Under the pieces are notes generated by a model. It was not told the origin of the DNA and made no database searches. It worked only from the letters and a program-made list of their open reading frames with translations. The position numbers and the translations under genes were made by a program. This document shows, piece by piece, positions 8,040-17,389 of a stretch of DNA of 48,043 nt (the stretch's first letter is position 1; each line of letters begins with the position of its first letter). Source of the stretch: an uncultured Bacteroidota bacterium (GTDB taxonomy: Bacteria; Bacteroidota; Bacteroidia; Flavobacteriales; Flavobacteriaceae); contig CABZIT010000007.1 in NCBI GenBank assembly GCA_902525795.1, positions 1 to 48,043 on the forward strand, written 5' to 3'.

Positions 8040-9088
8040 TTTTTAACATCCAATATATCCCTTAGCGAGTTTCCAAGCAACATAAAGGAGGTAACCAATA
8101 GCATGATACAAACTCCTGGAATAATTGCTAAAAAAGGTTCTCCCAAAATAATATAATTGTAATGATCTTTTATCATTAGACCCCAACTAATCATCGGAGG
8201 CTGAGCACCAAGACCTAGAAAACTAAGACCACTTTCGATTAAGATTGATGCTGCAAAATTAGCTGCTGAAATAACAATGATAGGCGAAATTATATTTGGT
8301 AAAATATGAAAAAGTATAATCCTAAAATCGCTAAAGCCCATTACCCTAGCAGCAGTAATAAACTTTCTTTCTTTTAATGTTTTTACTTGACCTCTCACTA
8401 ACCTTGCAACTTCAACCCACATGGTCAGCCCAACTGCAATAAAAACCTGCCAAAATCCTTTTCCCAGTGCCAATGTGATTGCTATTACTAATAATAGTGT
8501 AGGCATCGACCAAGTAACATTAATTAGCCACATAATTATTTTATCTATTAAGCCTGAATAGTAGCCAGAAATTAACCCAAAAAATAGACCAATAGCCAAT
8601 GAAATAACTACAGAAATAAAACCAATGGATATTGATATTCTGGATCCAACTATAATTCTACTTAATACATCTCTACCAAATTTATCAGTACCAAACAAAA
8701 AATATTTTTTTTCCACTACATAGTCATTTCTCAAAACAGACTTTAAAGATTCATCCAAAGACTTAAATTCTTTATAAAAAATAAAATCTCCTTGCATATA
8801 ATAATCAGAAACTGCAATCTCATCAGAAGTTTCACTAACTCCGAATAATAAAATTTCGTATAAACTTTGATCATTAGTTCTAGTTTTTTTTTCTTTTAAA
8901 ATATCAACTGAAAATCCAGGCATCTGAGAGTGTATTGATAAATTCATGTTGTTAGCATTGGAAGACTTATCAGGCGCCAGAATATATGCAAAAATGGAGA
9001 TTGTAGCAATAAAAACTATGAAAGAAAGGCTGATCACACCTAAAAAATTTTTCTTAAAATGGAAAAATTTTATATAAAAACTACTCAT
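8036..9088 (-). CDS. OppC/DppC-type ABC transporter permease
   Basis: This is an inner-membrane permease subunit of the oligopeptide/dipeptide ABC family. It has an N-terminal membrane helix (about 15-38), the family signature FGTDKFGRDVLSRIIVGSR (about 132-150), then five more helices with the EAA loop AARVMGFSDFRIILFHILPN that contacts the ATPase. Length is 350 residues. A periplasmic insert of about 90 residues (39-130) separates helix 1 from the FGTD motif, longer than in E. coli OppC. No OppB, ATPase or binding protein is nearby. It lies 11 bp after prc, so the two are probably one transcript. The substrate cannot be told; peptides are the default guess. Confidence 0.88.
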   Translation of the reverse strand: MSSFYIKFFHFKKNFLGVISLSFIVFIATISIFAYILAPDKSSNANNMNLSIHSQMPGFSVDILKEKKTRTNDQSLYEILLFGVSETSDEIAVSDYYMQGDFIFYKEFKSLDESLKSVLRNDYVVEKKYFLFGTDKFGRDVLSRIIVGSRISISIGFISVVISLAIGLFFGLISGYYSGLIDKIIMWLINVTWSMPTLLLVIAITLALGKGFWQVFIAVGLTMWVEVARLVRGQVKTLKERKFITAARVMGFSDFRIILFHILPNIISPIIVISAANFAASILIESGLSFLGLGAQPPMISWGLMIKDHYNYIILGEPFLAIIPGVCIMLLVTSFMLLGNSLRDILDVKN

Positions 9089-9099
9089 AGTAAAGATCT

Positions 9100-11211
9100 C
9101 TAATTCTCAAGATACGAAAATCTCAAATCAGAAAGAACATTTAATGCTTCTCCTATGTAAATGTCTTTATTTAAGCTCTTGTGCCATCTTTCTCTTTTTG
9201 TACCCAGAACAGAATCATTTTCAATCATTTGAGATTCATAAGGAAGAGATTTAAATGAATAATCTAGTGAGAAATTATCTAACTTTTTAAACTTATCAGT
9301 GGTTTTAATATTTTCCTCAAGCTCAGATCTAAATTTCTGATAATTAAGATTAAAAATCTTCTTTTCTCTTACATCTTTAATCCATTTTGCATTCTCATCA
9401 ACTAGCTTTAAATGCTCACTTTGTTTCATTCTTTTCTGACTATTTTTTATTGCAAAATCAAAATCAAAATTACTGTTCCACTTTTTATAATTTATATTTT
9501 CAATCTCATCCCATTGCAAAGGATTCTCCGAATCTTTTTCACCAAAATCTAAATACTTGTATCTAAAGGGCAAGTTAATATCACTTTTGACTCCCTCTAG
9601 TTGAACAGACCCTCCATTAACCCTGTAATATTTTTGAGTTGTGTAACGCAATGCCCCAAGATCTCCCTTGGTATTCCCTCTTACCATCCTATTTAAAGGA
9701 AATACATTTTGCACTGTCCCTTTCCCCCAAGTTTGATTTCCTCCAATTATAATTGCTCTATTATAATCTTGCATGGCAGCAGCTAAAATTTCAGATGCAG
9801 AAGCTGATCCCTCATTTACCAATATTACCAAAGGCCCTTTCCAAAGGATAGACCGATCTCTATCTCTCAAAACTTGCTTCTCTTTATCAAAATACTTAAC
9901 CTGAACCACAGGACCACTTTCAATAAACATACCAGCCATATCAACAACTGTTTTTAGAGAACCACCACCATTATTTCTTAGATCAATAACAAGTCCTTGT
10001 ACTCCTTGCTCTTTTAATCTATTTATCTCAATTTTTAGATCCTTGGCAGCATCTCTATTATCTTGATTTTCAAAATCAATATAAAATTTTGGAATATTTA
10101 TAATTCCATAATTATTTCCATCCTTTTCAACTAATGATGATTTAATATAGGTTTCTTCCAAAAGAACAATATCCCTTTCAATTGAAATTTCACTAACAGT
10201 TCCGTCAACTTTTTTGACAGTTAGAAAAACATTAGTTCCTTTTTCCCCTTTAATTAGTTTAACCGCATCTGCCAATCGGTATCCTACAATACTAACTGGC
10301 TCACTATCATTTTCCTGCCTAACTTTTAATATCATATCCCCCTTTTCTAAACTATTATTTCTCCAAGCTGGGCCACCGGAAATTAACTCAGTAATTTCAA
10401 TTTTATCAACTTTTTTTCTAAGTACAGCTCCTATACCAGCATAGTTGCCGGACATATCTATATTAAATCTATCTCTATCTTCAGGATCTAAATAAGAAGT
10501 ATTAGGGTCATATTGAGAAACAAAAGAATTTAGATAAATAGAAAACCAATGTTGTCTTTGAAATTCTTCTTCCATTATCACAAAATAATCTGCCATTGTC
10601 TCATTAAGTATCTCTCTTGTTTCTATTTCAATTTCGGAGTAGCTCCTTGCCTTGAAAGTAGAATCTTTTTTAAATGTTCTTTCATCTTCTTTGATTTCAT
10701 CATGAAAATTTTCAATCAAATATACCTTCATCAACTTTCTCCATCTCTCAACTAAATTAGCTCTAGTATCTACATATTGTAATTCTTCGATGTCAAAATT
10801 AAAGATTTCTTCAAGCTGAAAATCAAATGGTTTAGATAATACTTCCTGAGAAATTTGCTTCGCCTCATCTATTCTTTGTATTAAAATCTCATGCGCCAAG
10901 TTGAAAAATTCTAGATTCGGCAGATTAAAAGCATCATCAATTTCATACTTATACTTGGATAACATATCTATATCTGATTGATATAAATATCTTTTGTAAG
11001 GGTCTATATTTTCAAGAAATGAATCAAAAACTTTTTCAGAAAAATTATCATCAATTTCAATATCTAAATAATGTGCTTGGTCAAGAACATATGTTATTAA
11101 TTGAATTACCAGTGAATCCTTATCATCGGATTCAAAATTTTTGGATATGGAATTACAAGACACAAAACAGATAACAAATGAAATTAATATTGTGGTTATA
11201 TTCTTCTTCAT
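9100..11211 (-). CDS. prc: carboxy-terminal processing protease Prc/Tsp
   Basis: Prc is a serine protease that degrades or trims periplasmic proteins from their C-termini. The 703-residue protein has a lipoprotein signal ending SFVICFVSC (Cys19), a long helical N-terminal domain, a PDZ domain (about 255-345), and the S41 peptidase core with the nucleophile in NEGSASASEI (Ser471) and the general base in TWGKGTVQ (Lys497). A C-terminal region of the DUF3340 type follows. The Ser-Lys spacing is one residue longer than in E. coli Prc because of an extra residue in GGNQTWGK. It is divergent from surE, an arrangement I associate with flavobacteria, and upstream of the ABC permease. ATG start. Confidence 0.95.
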   Translation of the reverse strand: MKKNITTILISFVICFVSCNSISKNFESDDKDSLVIQLITYVLDQAHYLDIEIDDNFSEKVFDSFLENIDPYKRYLYQSDIDMLSKYKYEIDDAFNLPNLEFFNLAHEILIQRIDEAKQISQEVLSKPFDFQLEEIFNFDIEELQYVDTRANLVERWRKLMKVYLIENFHDEIKEDERTFKKDSTFKARSYSEIEIETREILNETMADYFVIMEEEFQRQHWFSIYLNSFVSQYDPNTSYLDPEDRDRFNIDMSGNYAGIGAVLRKKVDKIEITELISGGPAWRNNSLEKGDMILKVRQENDSEPVSIVGYRLADAVKLIKGEKGTNVFLTVKKVDGTVSEISIERDIVLLEETYIKSSLVEKDGNNYGIINIPKFYIDFENQDNRDAAKDLKIEINRLKEQGVQGLVIDLRNNGGGSLKTVVDMAGMFIESGPVVQVKYFDKEKQVLRDRDRSILWKGPLVILVNEGSASASEILAAAMQDYNRAIIIGGNQTWGKGTVQNVFPLNRMVRGNTKGDLGALRYTTQKYYRVNGGSVQLEGVKSDINLPFRYKYLDFGEKDSENPLQWDEIENINYKKWNSNFDFDFAIKNSQKRMKQSEHLKLVDENAKWIKDVREKKIFNLNYQKFRSELEENIKTTDKFKKLDNFSLDYSFKSLPYESQMIENDSVLGTKRERWHKSLNKDIYIGEALNVLSDLRFSYLEN

Positions 11212-11218
11212 ATGAGTT

Positions 11219-11226
11219 CAAAAATA
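11219..11226 (-). promoter_or_regulatory. possible prc -7 element
   Basis: The minus strand reads TATTTTTG, an exact TAnnTTTG, but it ends only 7 bases before the ATG. Transcription from it would give an almost leaderless mRNA, so this is a weak call. Confidence 0.3.
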
Positions 11227-11296
11227 GTTAAAATTGAAGCTTTTTTTTTAAGGGTCTTTATAATTTTTTGTTAAAGTACCAAAATATTTATTTGAT

Positions 11297-11304
11297 TACA
11301 TTTG
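11297..11304 (+). promoter_or_regulatory. surE promoter, -7 element
   Basis: TACATTTG matches TAnnTTTG and ends 17 bases before the surE ATG. A TTTTTTG ending at 11270 could be the -33 element, although the 26-base spacer is longer than usual. Confidence 0.5.
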
Positions 11305-11321
11305 TAGTTATAAATTAAGAA

Positions 11322-12089
11322 ATGAAAAAACCGTTAATACTAGTTACAAATGACGATGGAATTACTGCTCCTGGGTTGAGAAGTCTAATTACAGTAATGA
11401 ATAAAATTGGAGAGGTTGTAGTAGTAGCTCCAGATAGTCCTCAAAGTGGGATGGGTCATGCAATAACAATAAGCGATACTTTATATTGTAAAAAAGAAAA
11501 GATTGACAATGGACCCCAAATTGAATATAGTATTTCAGGGACACCAGCTGACTGTGTAAAATTTGCAATTCGTGAAATATTAGACAGGAAACCAGACTTA
11601 TGTGTTTCTGGAATCAACCATGGTGCTAATTCATCGATAAATGTAATTTATTCTGGCACAATGAGTGCTGCAGTTGAAGCAGGAATCGAGGGCATTAAGT
11701 CCATTGGATTTTCTTTGCTAGATTATAACTGGGATGCTAATTTTTTGCCATGTGAAAAATTCGTAGAAAAGATAACCAAATTAGCTATTGCTGACAAAAG
11801 TGAAAATTTAGTTTTAAATGTAAATTTCCCTTCTGGAATTAATGAATTCAAAGGAATAAAAATATGTAGACAAGCAAAAGGATATTGGCAAGATAAATAT
11901 GATAAAAGAATTAGTCCCCTAGGAAAAGAATACTATTGGCTAACGGGAAGTTTTATTAATCAAGATGAAGACAAAGAGTCAGATGAGTGGGCCTTAAAAA
12001 ATGAATACATTACTATTGTTCCTATTTCATATGATATGACATCTTATAAAGATTTAGAACTATTAAAAAAATGGAAGCTAAATAATTAG
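11322..12089 (+). CDS. surE: 5'/3'-nucleotidase SurE
   Basis: SurE is a metal-dependent phosphatase that removes phosphate from nucleoside 5' and 3' monophosphates; it is linked to stationary-phase survival. The N-terminus ILVTNDDGITAPG carries the metal-binding aspartates (Asp11, Asp12). Ser42 in APDSPQSGMGHAIT and Asn99 in CVSGINHGANSS complete the known metal site. YSGTMSAAVEAGIEG is a further family signature. Length (255 aa) is normal. It starts an apparent operon with the small membrane protein (2-bp gap) and lpxB, and diverges from prc. Confidence 0.97.
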   Translation: MKKPLILVTNDDGITAPGLRSLITVMNKIGEVVVVAPDSPQSGMGHAITISDTLYCKKEKIDNGPQIEYSISGTPADCVKFAIREILDRKPDLCVSGINHGANSSINVIYSGTMSAAVEAGIEGIKSIGFSLLDYNWDANFLPCEKFVEKITKLAIADKSENLVLNVNFPSGINEFKGIKICRQAKGYWQDKYDKRISPLGKEYYWLTGSFINQDEDKESDEWALKNEYITIVPISYDMTSYKDLELLKKWKLNN

Positions 12090-12091
12090 AC

Positions 12092-12385
12092 TTGAAAAAT
12101 AGAAATTTATTTATTGGAATTATAAGTGGAATTATAGCAAATTTTTTAGGTTTTTTAGTTGCAACAAGATTAATGTTGAGGGTAGAGTTTTCATTAATCA
12201 ATCTAACCAATGTTGTTAAACAATTATATGATGATGGTTTATTAAATAAACTTATCAGCCTTGGAGCTTTCTTAAATCTTTTAATTTTCTTTTTCTTTTT
12301 AAAAACAAATCAGGACACCAAAGCCGCAGGGGTTCTAATTTCGACAATTATGATAGCTTTACTAACAATTTATCTAAATAATTAA
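12092..12385 (+). CDS. small three-helix membrane protein, unknown function
   Basis: I do not recognise a named family. The 97-residue product has three predicted membrane helices (about 5-27, 52-68 and 77-93) separated by short loops, with a charged N-terminus and KTNQDTKAAG between helices 2 and 3. It starts with TTG (TTG AAA), two bases after the surE stop and one base before the lpxB ATG. Such tight packing between two conserved genes supports it as a real gene. A small membrane protein between surE and lpxB fits my memory of other flavobacteria, so a role in the envelope is possible but unproven. Confidence 0.75.
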   Translation: MKNRNLFIGIISGIIANFLGFLVATRLMLRVEFSLINLTNVVKQLYDDGLLNKLISLGAFLNLLIFFFFLKTNQDTKAAGVLISTIMIALLTIYLNN

Positions 12386-12386
12386 T

Positions 12387-13490
12387 ATGAAATATTATTT
12401 GATAGCGGGTGAGGCGTCTGGAGATTTACATGGAAGTAACTTAATCAAAGAGATTAAAAAAATTGATTCCGAAGCTGAATTTAGATGTTGGGGTGGTGAT
12501 TTGATTGAAAAAGAGTCTGGAAATGAATTGGTTAAACATTATAAAACCTATTCTTATATGGGTTTCTTAGAGGTAATATTAAATATATACACAGTTGCAA
12601 AAAACTATTTTTTTTGTAGAAAAGACATTCTAAAATATAATCCTGATGCAATTGTTTATATAGATTTTCCAGGCTTTAACCTTCCGATTGCTGGATGGGC
12701 AAAAAAAAATAATTTTATAAACCATTTTTACATATCACCACAAATCTGGGCATGGAAAGAAAACAGAATTAAAAAAATTAAAAAATTTATAGATAAAATG
12801 TATGTTATTCTTCCATTTGAAAAAGATTATTATAAAGAATGGGGATTTGAGGCGGATTACGTAGGGCACCCCCTTTTGGATGAAATAAAGAAAACAGACT
12901 CTGAAATATTAATAAATGAAAAAATAATTGCATTACTTCCAGGAAGTAGAGATCAAGAAATAAATAAGATACTCCCAATAATGATGAGTGTTGTGAAATA
13001 TTTCAAAAAATTTAAATTTATTATTTGTGCAGCACCCTCTCAAGAAAAATCAAAATTTGATAAATATTTAAAAAAAATTAATACAGAAAATGTTGAGATC
13101 GTATATGATCAAACATATTCCGTTTTAAAAAAATCTTCTGCTGCATTAGTTGCATCTGGAACAGCTACTCTTGAAACAGCCTTACTTGATGTACCCCAAG
13201 TTGTTTGCTATAAATCTAGCTGGATTTCTTATAGAATTGGCAAATACCTTGTTAAAAATTTGAAATTTATTTCACTTGTAAATTTGATTTTGAATAAAGA
13301 AGCAATAAAAGAATTAATTCAAAATGAATTGAATGAAAAAAATTTGGTGAAAAATCTTGGGATAATTCTTGAAAAAAAAGGTAGAGAGCAGATCAAAAAC
13401 TACTATAAACAATTAAGAAATAAATTAGGAGAATATGGAGCAAGCAAAAAAACAGCCAATTTGATTGTTAACTACTTTGAAAACTCATAA
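12387..13490 (+). CDS. lpxB: lipid-A-disaccharide synthase
   Basis: LpxB joins UDP-diacylglucosamine to lipid X, making the lipid A disaccharide of lipopolysaccharide at the inner face of the cytoplasmic membrane. The 367-residue protein has the N-terminal signature YLIAGEASGDLHGSNLI, the middle YIDFPGFNLPIAGWAK and YVGHPLLDE, and the GT19 nucleotide-binding region IALLPGSRDQEI and ASGTATLETALLDVPQVV. Length and order are normal. It is the last gene of the surE unit and overlaps the thioredoxin-like gene by 19 bp tail to tail. Its presence, with LptC elsewhere in the window, indicates a normal LPS-bearing outer membrane. Confidence 0.96.
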   Translation: MKYYLIAGEASGDLHGSNLIKEIKKIDSEAEFRCWGGDLIEKESGNELVKHYKTYSYMGFLEVILNIYTVAKNYFFCRKDILKYNPDAIVYIDFPGFNLPIAGWAKKNNFINHFYISPQIWAWKENRIKKIKKFIDKMYVILPFEKDYYKEWGFEADYVGHPLLDEIKKTDSEILINEKIIALLPGSRDQEINKILPIMMSVVKYFKKFKFIICAAPSQEKSKFDKYLKKINTENVEIVYDQTYSVLKKSSAALVASGTATLETALLDVPQVVCYKSSWISYRIGKYLVKNLKFISLVNLILNKEAIKELIQNELNEKNLVKNLGIILEKKGREQIKNYYKQLRNKLGEYGASKKTANLIVNYFENS

Positions 13491-14026
13491 ACAAATGAAT
13501 TTTGGTAGGCATTCATTTCCTCTTGAGTTTTTATCTCTTTATATTTATCATTAAGATATTTCAAAAAAAACTCCATTTGTCTAACTGGCTGAAATCCTCG
13601 AAGTTTATACAAAACATTAGATGACTTGTCTAAAAAAACGACTGTTGGATAAGCAGACACTCGCAAAGCTCTAGTAAATTCATGACTGCTATTTCTTCTT
13701 CTAGTTTTTGCAGGATCAAAATTAGGATTTGAGAATTCATATCCTTGGAACTCTATTTTTTTATTTCCCTCAGCATTAAATTTAACCGCATAGTAATTTT
13801 CATTTACATATTTAATCAAGTCTTCATTACCAAAAGTTTCTCTATCCAGTTTTTTACATGGACCACACCAATTAGTGTATACATCGATAATTATATTTCT
13901 TGGTTCTGTTTGTTGCAAATAAACAGCATCTTCCAAACTAATCCATTTAATTTTATCTTGAGACAATAATCCGAATGGTAATAAAGCAAAAAGAAATACT
14001 ATTAATTTATTGTTACTTGACTCCAT
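13472..14026 (-). CDS. secreted thioredoxin-like protein
   Basis: The 184-residue protein has a Sec signal peptide (about 1-22, ending PFGLLSQ) and a thioredoxin fold. The redox motif NWCGPCKKLD (Cys54, Cys57) and the cis-proline segment SAYPTVVFLD are both present. It resembles the thioredoxin_7/DUF255-like periplasmic thioredoxins of Bacteroidota, which reduce or repair disulfides or serve cytochrome maturation. The exact partner cannot be told. An insert GYEFSNPNFDPAKTRRRNSS between the two motifs is longer than in E. coli thioredoxin. It overlaps the upstream POT transporter gene by 14 bp, so it is translated from the same mRNA. Confidence 0.88.
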   Translation of the reverse strand: MESSNNKLIVFLFALLPFGLLSQDKIKWISLEDAVYLQQTEPRNIIIDVYTNWCGPCKKLDRETFGNEDLIKYVNENYYAVKFNAEGNKKIEFQGYEFSNPNFDPAKTRRRNSSHEFTRALRVSAYPTVVFLDKSSNVLYKLRGFQPVRQMEFFLKYLNDKYKEIKTQEEMNAYQNSFVYEFSK

Positions 14027-15758
14027 GCATAAGTTTCTTTAATAATGGGTGTAATAACAAAGATAATAAACCTAAAGCTATTGGAATCAATGTAAAAATG
14101 AGAAAAAAGTATGATAGTGAATATTCCTGGGTTATCTTTTCAATATCTCCTCCAACATAATGGGCTAGCTTATTTCCAATGGCAATTGCTAAGTAGTAAA
14201 CTCCAAACATAAAGGCAATCATCCTTGCGGGGATTAATTTACTCAGATAAGACAATCCCATCGGAGACAAACACAATTCTCCAAGCGTATGAAAAAGGTA
14301 TGCAAGCACTAACCACATCATACTTAGAGATGCAGTTTGAGCACCCGCAGGAATATCTTTAGCTCCAAATGCTAAGAAACCAAATCCAAAACCTAATAAA
14401 ACCAATCCAAGAGCATACTTTACAGATGCTGGTGGGTTATAATTACTGTCCCACCATCTTGTAAAAAGCGGAGCAAAAATTATAATGAATAAAGAATTTA
14501 AAATTGCGAACCAAGTAATGGGAACTTCGGTTTCAGTAGATTGAAATTCAGAAGACAGCTTGAAAATTACTATTGCCCAAATAATTATAAAACTAAATAG
14601 CAAGGTAAAGTTTGAAAAGGGAATCTTTTTTACTGTCCTTTTAACAAGACTAATAAGAACAAATGTGATGATTATCAAAGGAATCACTGTTACTAATAGA
14701 TCTATAATTTTAAAAATACTTGCGGAATTTCCCTCTAATATTCTGTTTGTATAATCCCGCGTAAATATTGGTAGAGACCCAGCACCTTGTTCAAATGCAG
14801 CCCAAAAGAAAATCGTAAAAAATGAAAAAATTGAAAAAGCAATCATCCTGTCTCTTACTATTGGCGAATATCTAGGAATTCTTAATACCAAAAGAAGTGC
14901 AAAGCTTAAAAATGCAATCAGAGCAAAAAATAATGAGTCTGATAACGATAATATTGTAAAATTTAAAACATTAATGTCGGCAATTTTACTCAATGGATCA
15001 TTTACAATAAAAATAAGTGCAGAAATTATAAATACTGTGATTAAAAAATAATCAATTGGCAAAAATGGATTGTGAACTTCATTATTATTTTGAAGAATTG
15101 ATTTTTTATCTTCAACTACTTTTGGTTTTTCACCAATTGATCCAAACAATGGTTGAGCAAAATAAAACTGTACCATACCTAAAAACATAAAAATACCAGC
15201 TAAACCAAATCCAAAAGACCAACCAATTTTTTCACCAAGCCAACCACAAAGCATTATCCCCAAAAATGCACCAGCATTTACACCCATATAAAATATATTG
15301 TAAGCACCATCTTTTTTATTGTCTCTGCCCTCATAGATTTTTGAAATAATAGATGTCATGTTAGGCTTAAAAAAACCATTACCGAGAACAAGTAAAGTTA
15401 TTCCAGTGTAAAGAAAAAATGGAGTTTCCAAGGCCATCGATGCGTGACCCAAAGTCATTAACAACGCACCAATTACAACAGCATTTCTATATCCAATTTT
15501 ATTGTCTGCAAGCCATCCACCAGCAAGTGGGGTCAAATAAACAAATAAAGCATAAGTTCCTAGTAAAGACAATGCAGATGATGAGCTCCAACCCCAACCA
15601 GGATTATCTCCAATGATTGCACCAGTAAGAAAAATTACTAATATAGCTCTCATGCCATAGTATGAGAATCTTTCCCACATTTCTGTAAAAAAAAGTACAA
15701 AGAGTGCGCTAGGGTGTCCTAAAACCTGATTTTCAAAGAAAGAATTATTTTTATCCAT
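14013..15758 (-). CDS. POT family peptide:proton symporter, copy 2
   Basis: This is an inner-membrane MFS protein of the proton-dependent oligopeptide transporter (PTR2) family, importing di- and tripeptides. The 581-residue protein has the signature TEMWERFSYYGMRAILVIFL in helix 1, whose ExxERFxYY glutamates and arginine drive proton coupling. It also has GVNAGAFLGIMLCGWLGE in helix 5 and a C-terminal LGELCLSPMGLSYLSKLIP segment. It is longer than its neighbour, mainly because of an extra hydrophobic stretch in the middle. It overlaps the upstream paralogue by 8 bp and the downstream thioredoxin-like gene by 14 bp, so all three are one operon. Confidence 0.93.
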   Translation of the reverse strand: MDKNNSFFENQVLGHPSALFVLFFTEMWERFSYYGMRAILVIFLTGAIIGDNPGWGWSSSSALSLLGTYALFVYLTPLAGGWLADNKIGYRNAVVIGALLMTLGHASMALETPFFLYTGITLLVLGNGFFKPNMTSIISKIYEGRDNKKDGAYNIFYMGVNAGAFLGIMLCGWLGEKIGWSFGFGLAGIFMFLGMVQFYFAQPLFGSIGEKPKVVEDKKSILQNNNEVHNPFLPIDYFLITVFIISALIFIVNDPLSKIADINVLNFTILSLSDSLFFALIAFLSFALLLVLRIPRYSPIVRDRMIAFSIFSFFTIFFWAAFEQGAGSLPIFTRDYTNRILEGNSASIFKIIDLLVTVIPLIIITFVLISLVKRTVKKIPFSNFTLLFSFIIIWAIVIFKLSSEFQSTETEVPITWFAILNSLFIIIFAPLFTRWWDSNYNPPASVKYALGLVLLGFGFGFLAFGAKDIPAGAQTASLSMMWLVLAYLFHTLGELCLSPMGLSYLSKLIPARMIAFMFGVYYLAIAIGNKLAHYVGGDIEKITQEYSLSYFFLIFTLIPIALGLLSLLLHPLLKKLMHGVK

Positions 15759-17262
15759 TTTGAGTACTCAAATCCTCAGCTCCGTGAGTTAATCTTTTTA
15801 ATGGTTTGATTAATAATAAAACTAAAAGACCAAATATTGTACAGAATATTGCAATTCCAGTAAAAATAGAAAATTCACCAACTTCAGTTGCTTTTTCTCC
15901 TAAAAAACCAGCAAGTTTATTTCCTAACCCAGTTGATGCGAAATACGCGCCCATCATAAATGCCATCCATCTTTGAGGGGCCAGTTTAGTAATAAAAGAT
16001 AAAGATACCGGAGATGCACATAATTCACCAATAGTGTGAAATAAGTAAGCTAAAATAAGCCAATGCATTCCTGAAAGTCCCTCAGATTCATACTCAACAG
16101 ATGCAGCTGACATGAAGAAAAATCCCCAACCCATTATTATAACACCAATTGCCATTTTGAATAATGATGAGGATTCTTTACCGCGATTTTTCCACCAAAC
16201 CCAAAATGAACCAACTACAGTAGCAAATATCAGAATAAAAATAGCGTTTACCGACTGAAACCAACTAGCGGGAACTAAAAAATTACCTATGGCTAAATCG
16301 GTTTTTTGCGCCGCATACACATTCAGTAAACCTCCAGCCTGTTCAAATGATCCCCAAAAGACTATAATTATTAGAAAAGACAGATAGGTTACTAGTATTC
16401 TGTCTTTTTCAACCCTATTTCCATCATTGTAGACAACAATAGCAATACCAACAGCAAATGACAAACACATTATAAGTAACCCATAATCCCATGCATCAAA
16501 GAAAATATAAAGTCCAAGAAAGAAAGTAACAAAAAATCCTAATGTAGAGTTTAGTGACTTAAAAATTGAAGATATTACATTTGATTTAAGTTTTTTAGAC
16601 TCATCCCTCTCATCAATTACTAAATTACCAACATTTTCTAAAAATCTTTGGCCATACCAGTAAGTTAATTGTCCAATTGCCATTCCTATTCCTGCTAAAC
16701 CAAATCCATAGTGCCATCCAATATTTTGACCAACATATCCTACAATTAATGCCGCAGATGCTGCTCCAAGATTTATACCCATATAAAAAATATAGAACCC
16801 CATATCTCTTTTGTTTTGTTCCTCAATGGGGTAAAGCCCACCAACCATTGTCGAGATATTCGGTTTTAACATACCAACACCCATAACTATTAGACTTAAA
16901 CCAGCGTAAAAAGCCCATAAAGCTTCAATTGCAAGAACGGAATGACCTGCAACTAGTAACATTCCACCAATAAAAACAGCCTTTTTTTGACCAATAATTT
17001 TATCTGCAATTATACCTCCTGGAATGGATGCGATATAAACAAACATAGTATACCAACCATAAAGAACATATGCATCTTTTTCTTCAAAACCTAATCCTGC
17101 ATTTTTTCCAACATCTTCAGCAATTAAATAAAGTACTAGAATGGCTCTCATACCGTAATATGAAAATCTTTCCCACATCTCGGTAAGAAATAATATAAAC
17201 AAACCAATTGGGTGACCTAAGACAGTTTTTTGGTTTTCGATTGCAAAAGGATTGGAAGCCAT
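15751..17262 (-). CDS. POT family peptide:proton symporter, copy 1
   Basis: The first of two tandem paralogues, with 503 residues and 12 or more membrane helices. It has the helix 1 signature TEMWERFSYYGMRAILVLYL, the helix 4-5 region YIFYMGINLGAASAALIVGY and the C-terminal IGELCASPVSLSFITKLAP. These mark the PTR2/POT family of proton-coupled di- and tripeptide importers. It leads the operon; the region upstream is shared with the divergent HMG-CoA reductase gene, and I see no exact -7 element on this strand. The two copies share all key motifs but differ clearly in sequence, so the duplication is old and the specificities may differ. Confidence 0.93.
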   Translation of the reverse strand: MASNPFAIENQKTVLGHPIGLFILFLTEMWERFSYYGMRAILVLYLIAEDVGKNAGLGFEEKDAYVLYGWYTMFVYIASIPGGIIADKIIGQKKAVFIGGMLLVAGHSVLAIEALWAFYAGLSLIVMGVGMLKPNISTMVGGLYPIEEQNKRDMGFYIFYMGINLGAASAALIVGYVGQNIGWHYGFGLAGIGMAIGQLTYWYGQRFLENVGNLVIDERDESKKLKSNVISSIFKSLNSTLGFFVTFFLGLYIFFDAWDYGLLIMCLSFAVGIAIVVYNDGNRVEKDRILVTYLSFLIIIVFWGSFEQAGGLLNVYAAQKTDLAIGNFLVPASWFQSVNAIFILIFATVVGSFWVWWKNRGKESSSLFKMAIGVIIMGWGFFFMSAASVEYESEGLSGMHWLILAYLFHTIGELCASPVSLSFITKLAPQRWMAFMMGAYFASTGLGNKLAGFLGEKATEVGEFSIFTGIAIFCTIFGLLVLLLIKPLKRLTHGAEDLSTQNG

Positions 17263-17359
17263 AATATAAATTTTAGAACTACTAAAATATTATATTTTAA
17301 CTAATAATATTAAATTAATCTTTATTAATTTATCTGATGCTTATTCAGTCATTGTATGT

Positions 17360-17367
17360 TATCTTTG
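17360..17367 (+). promoter_or_regulatory. HMG-CoA reductase promoter, -7 element
   Basis: TATCTTTG matches TAnnTTTG exactly and ends 22 bases before the TTG start. No clear TTG at -33 was found. Confidence 0.5.
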
Positions 17368-17389
17368 AATAGGAATAAATTTTTATATT

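Noticed and set aside
14013-17262. Drug efflux function for the two MFS proteins
   Set aside because: The ExxERFxYY helix 1 signature is specific to peptide:proton symporters.
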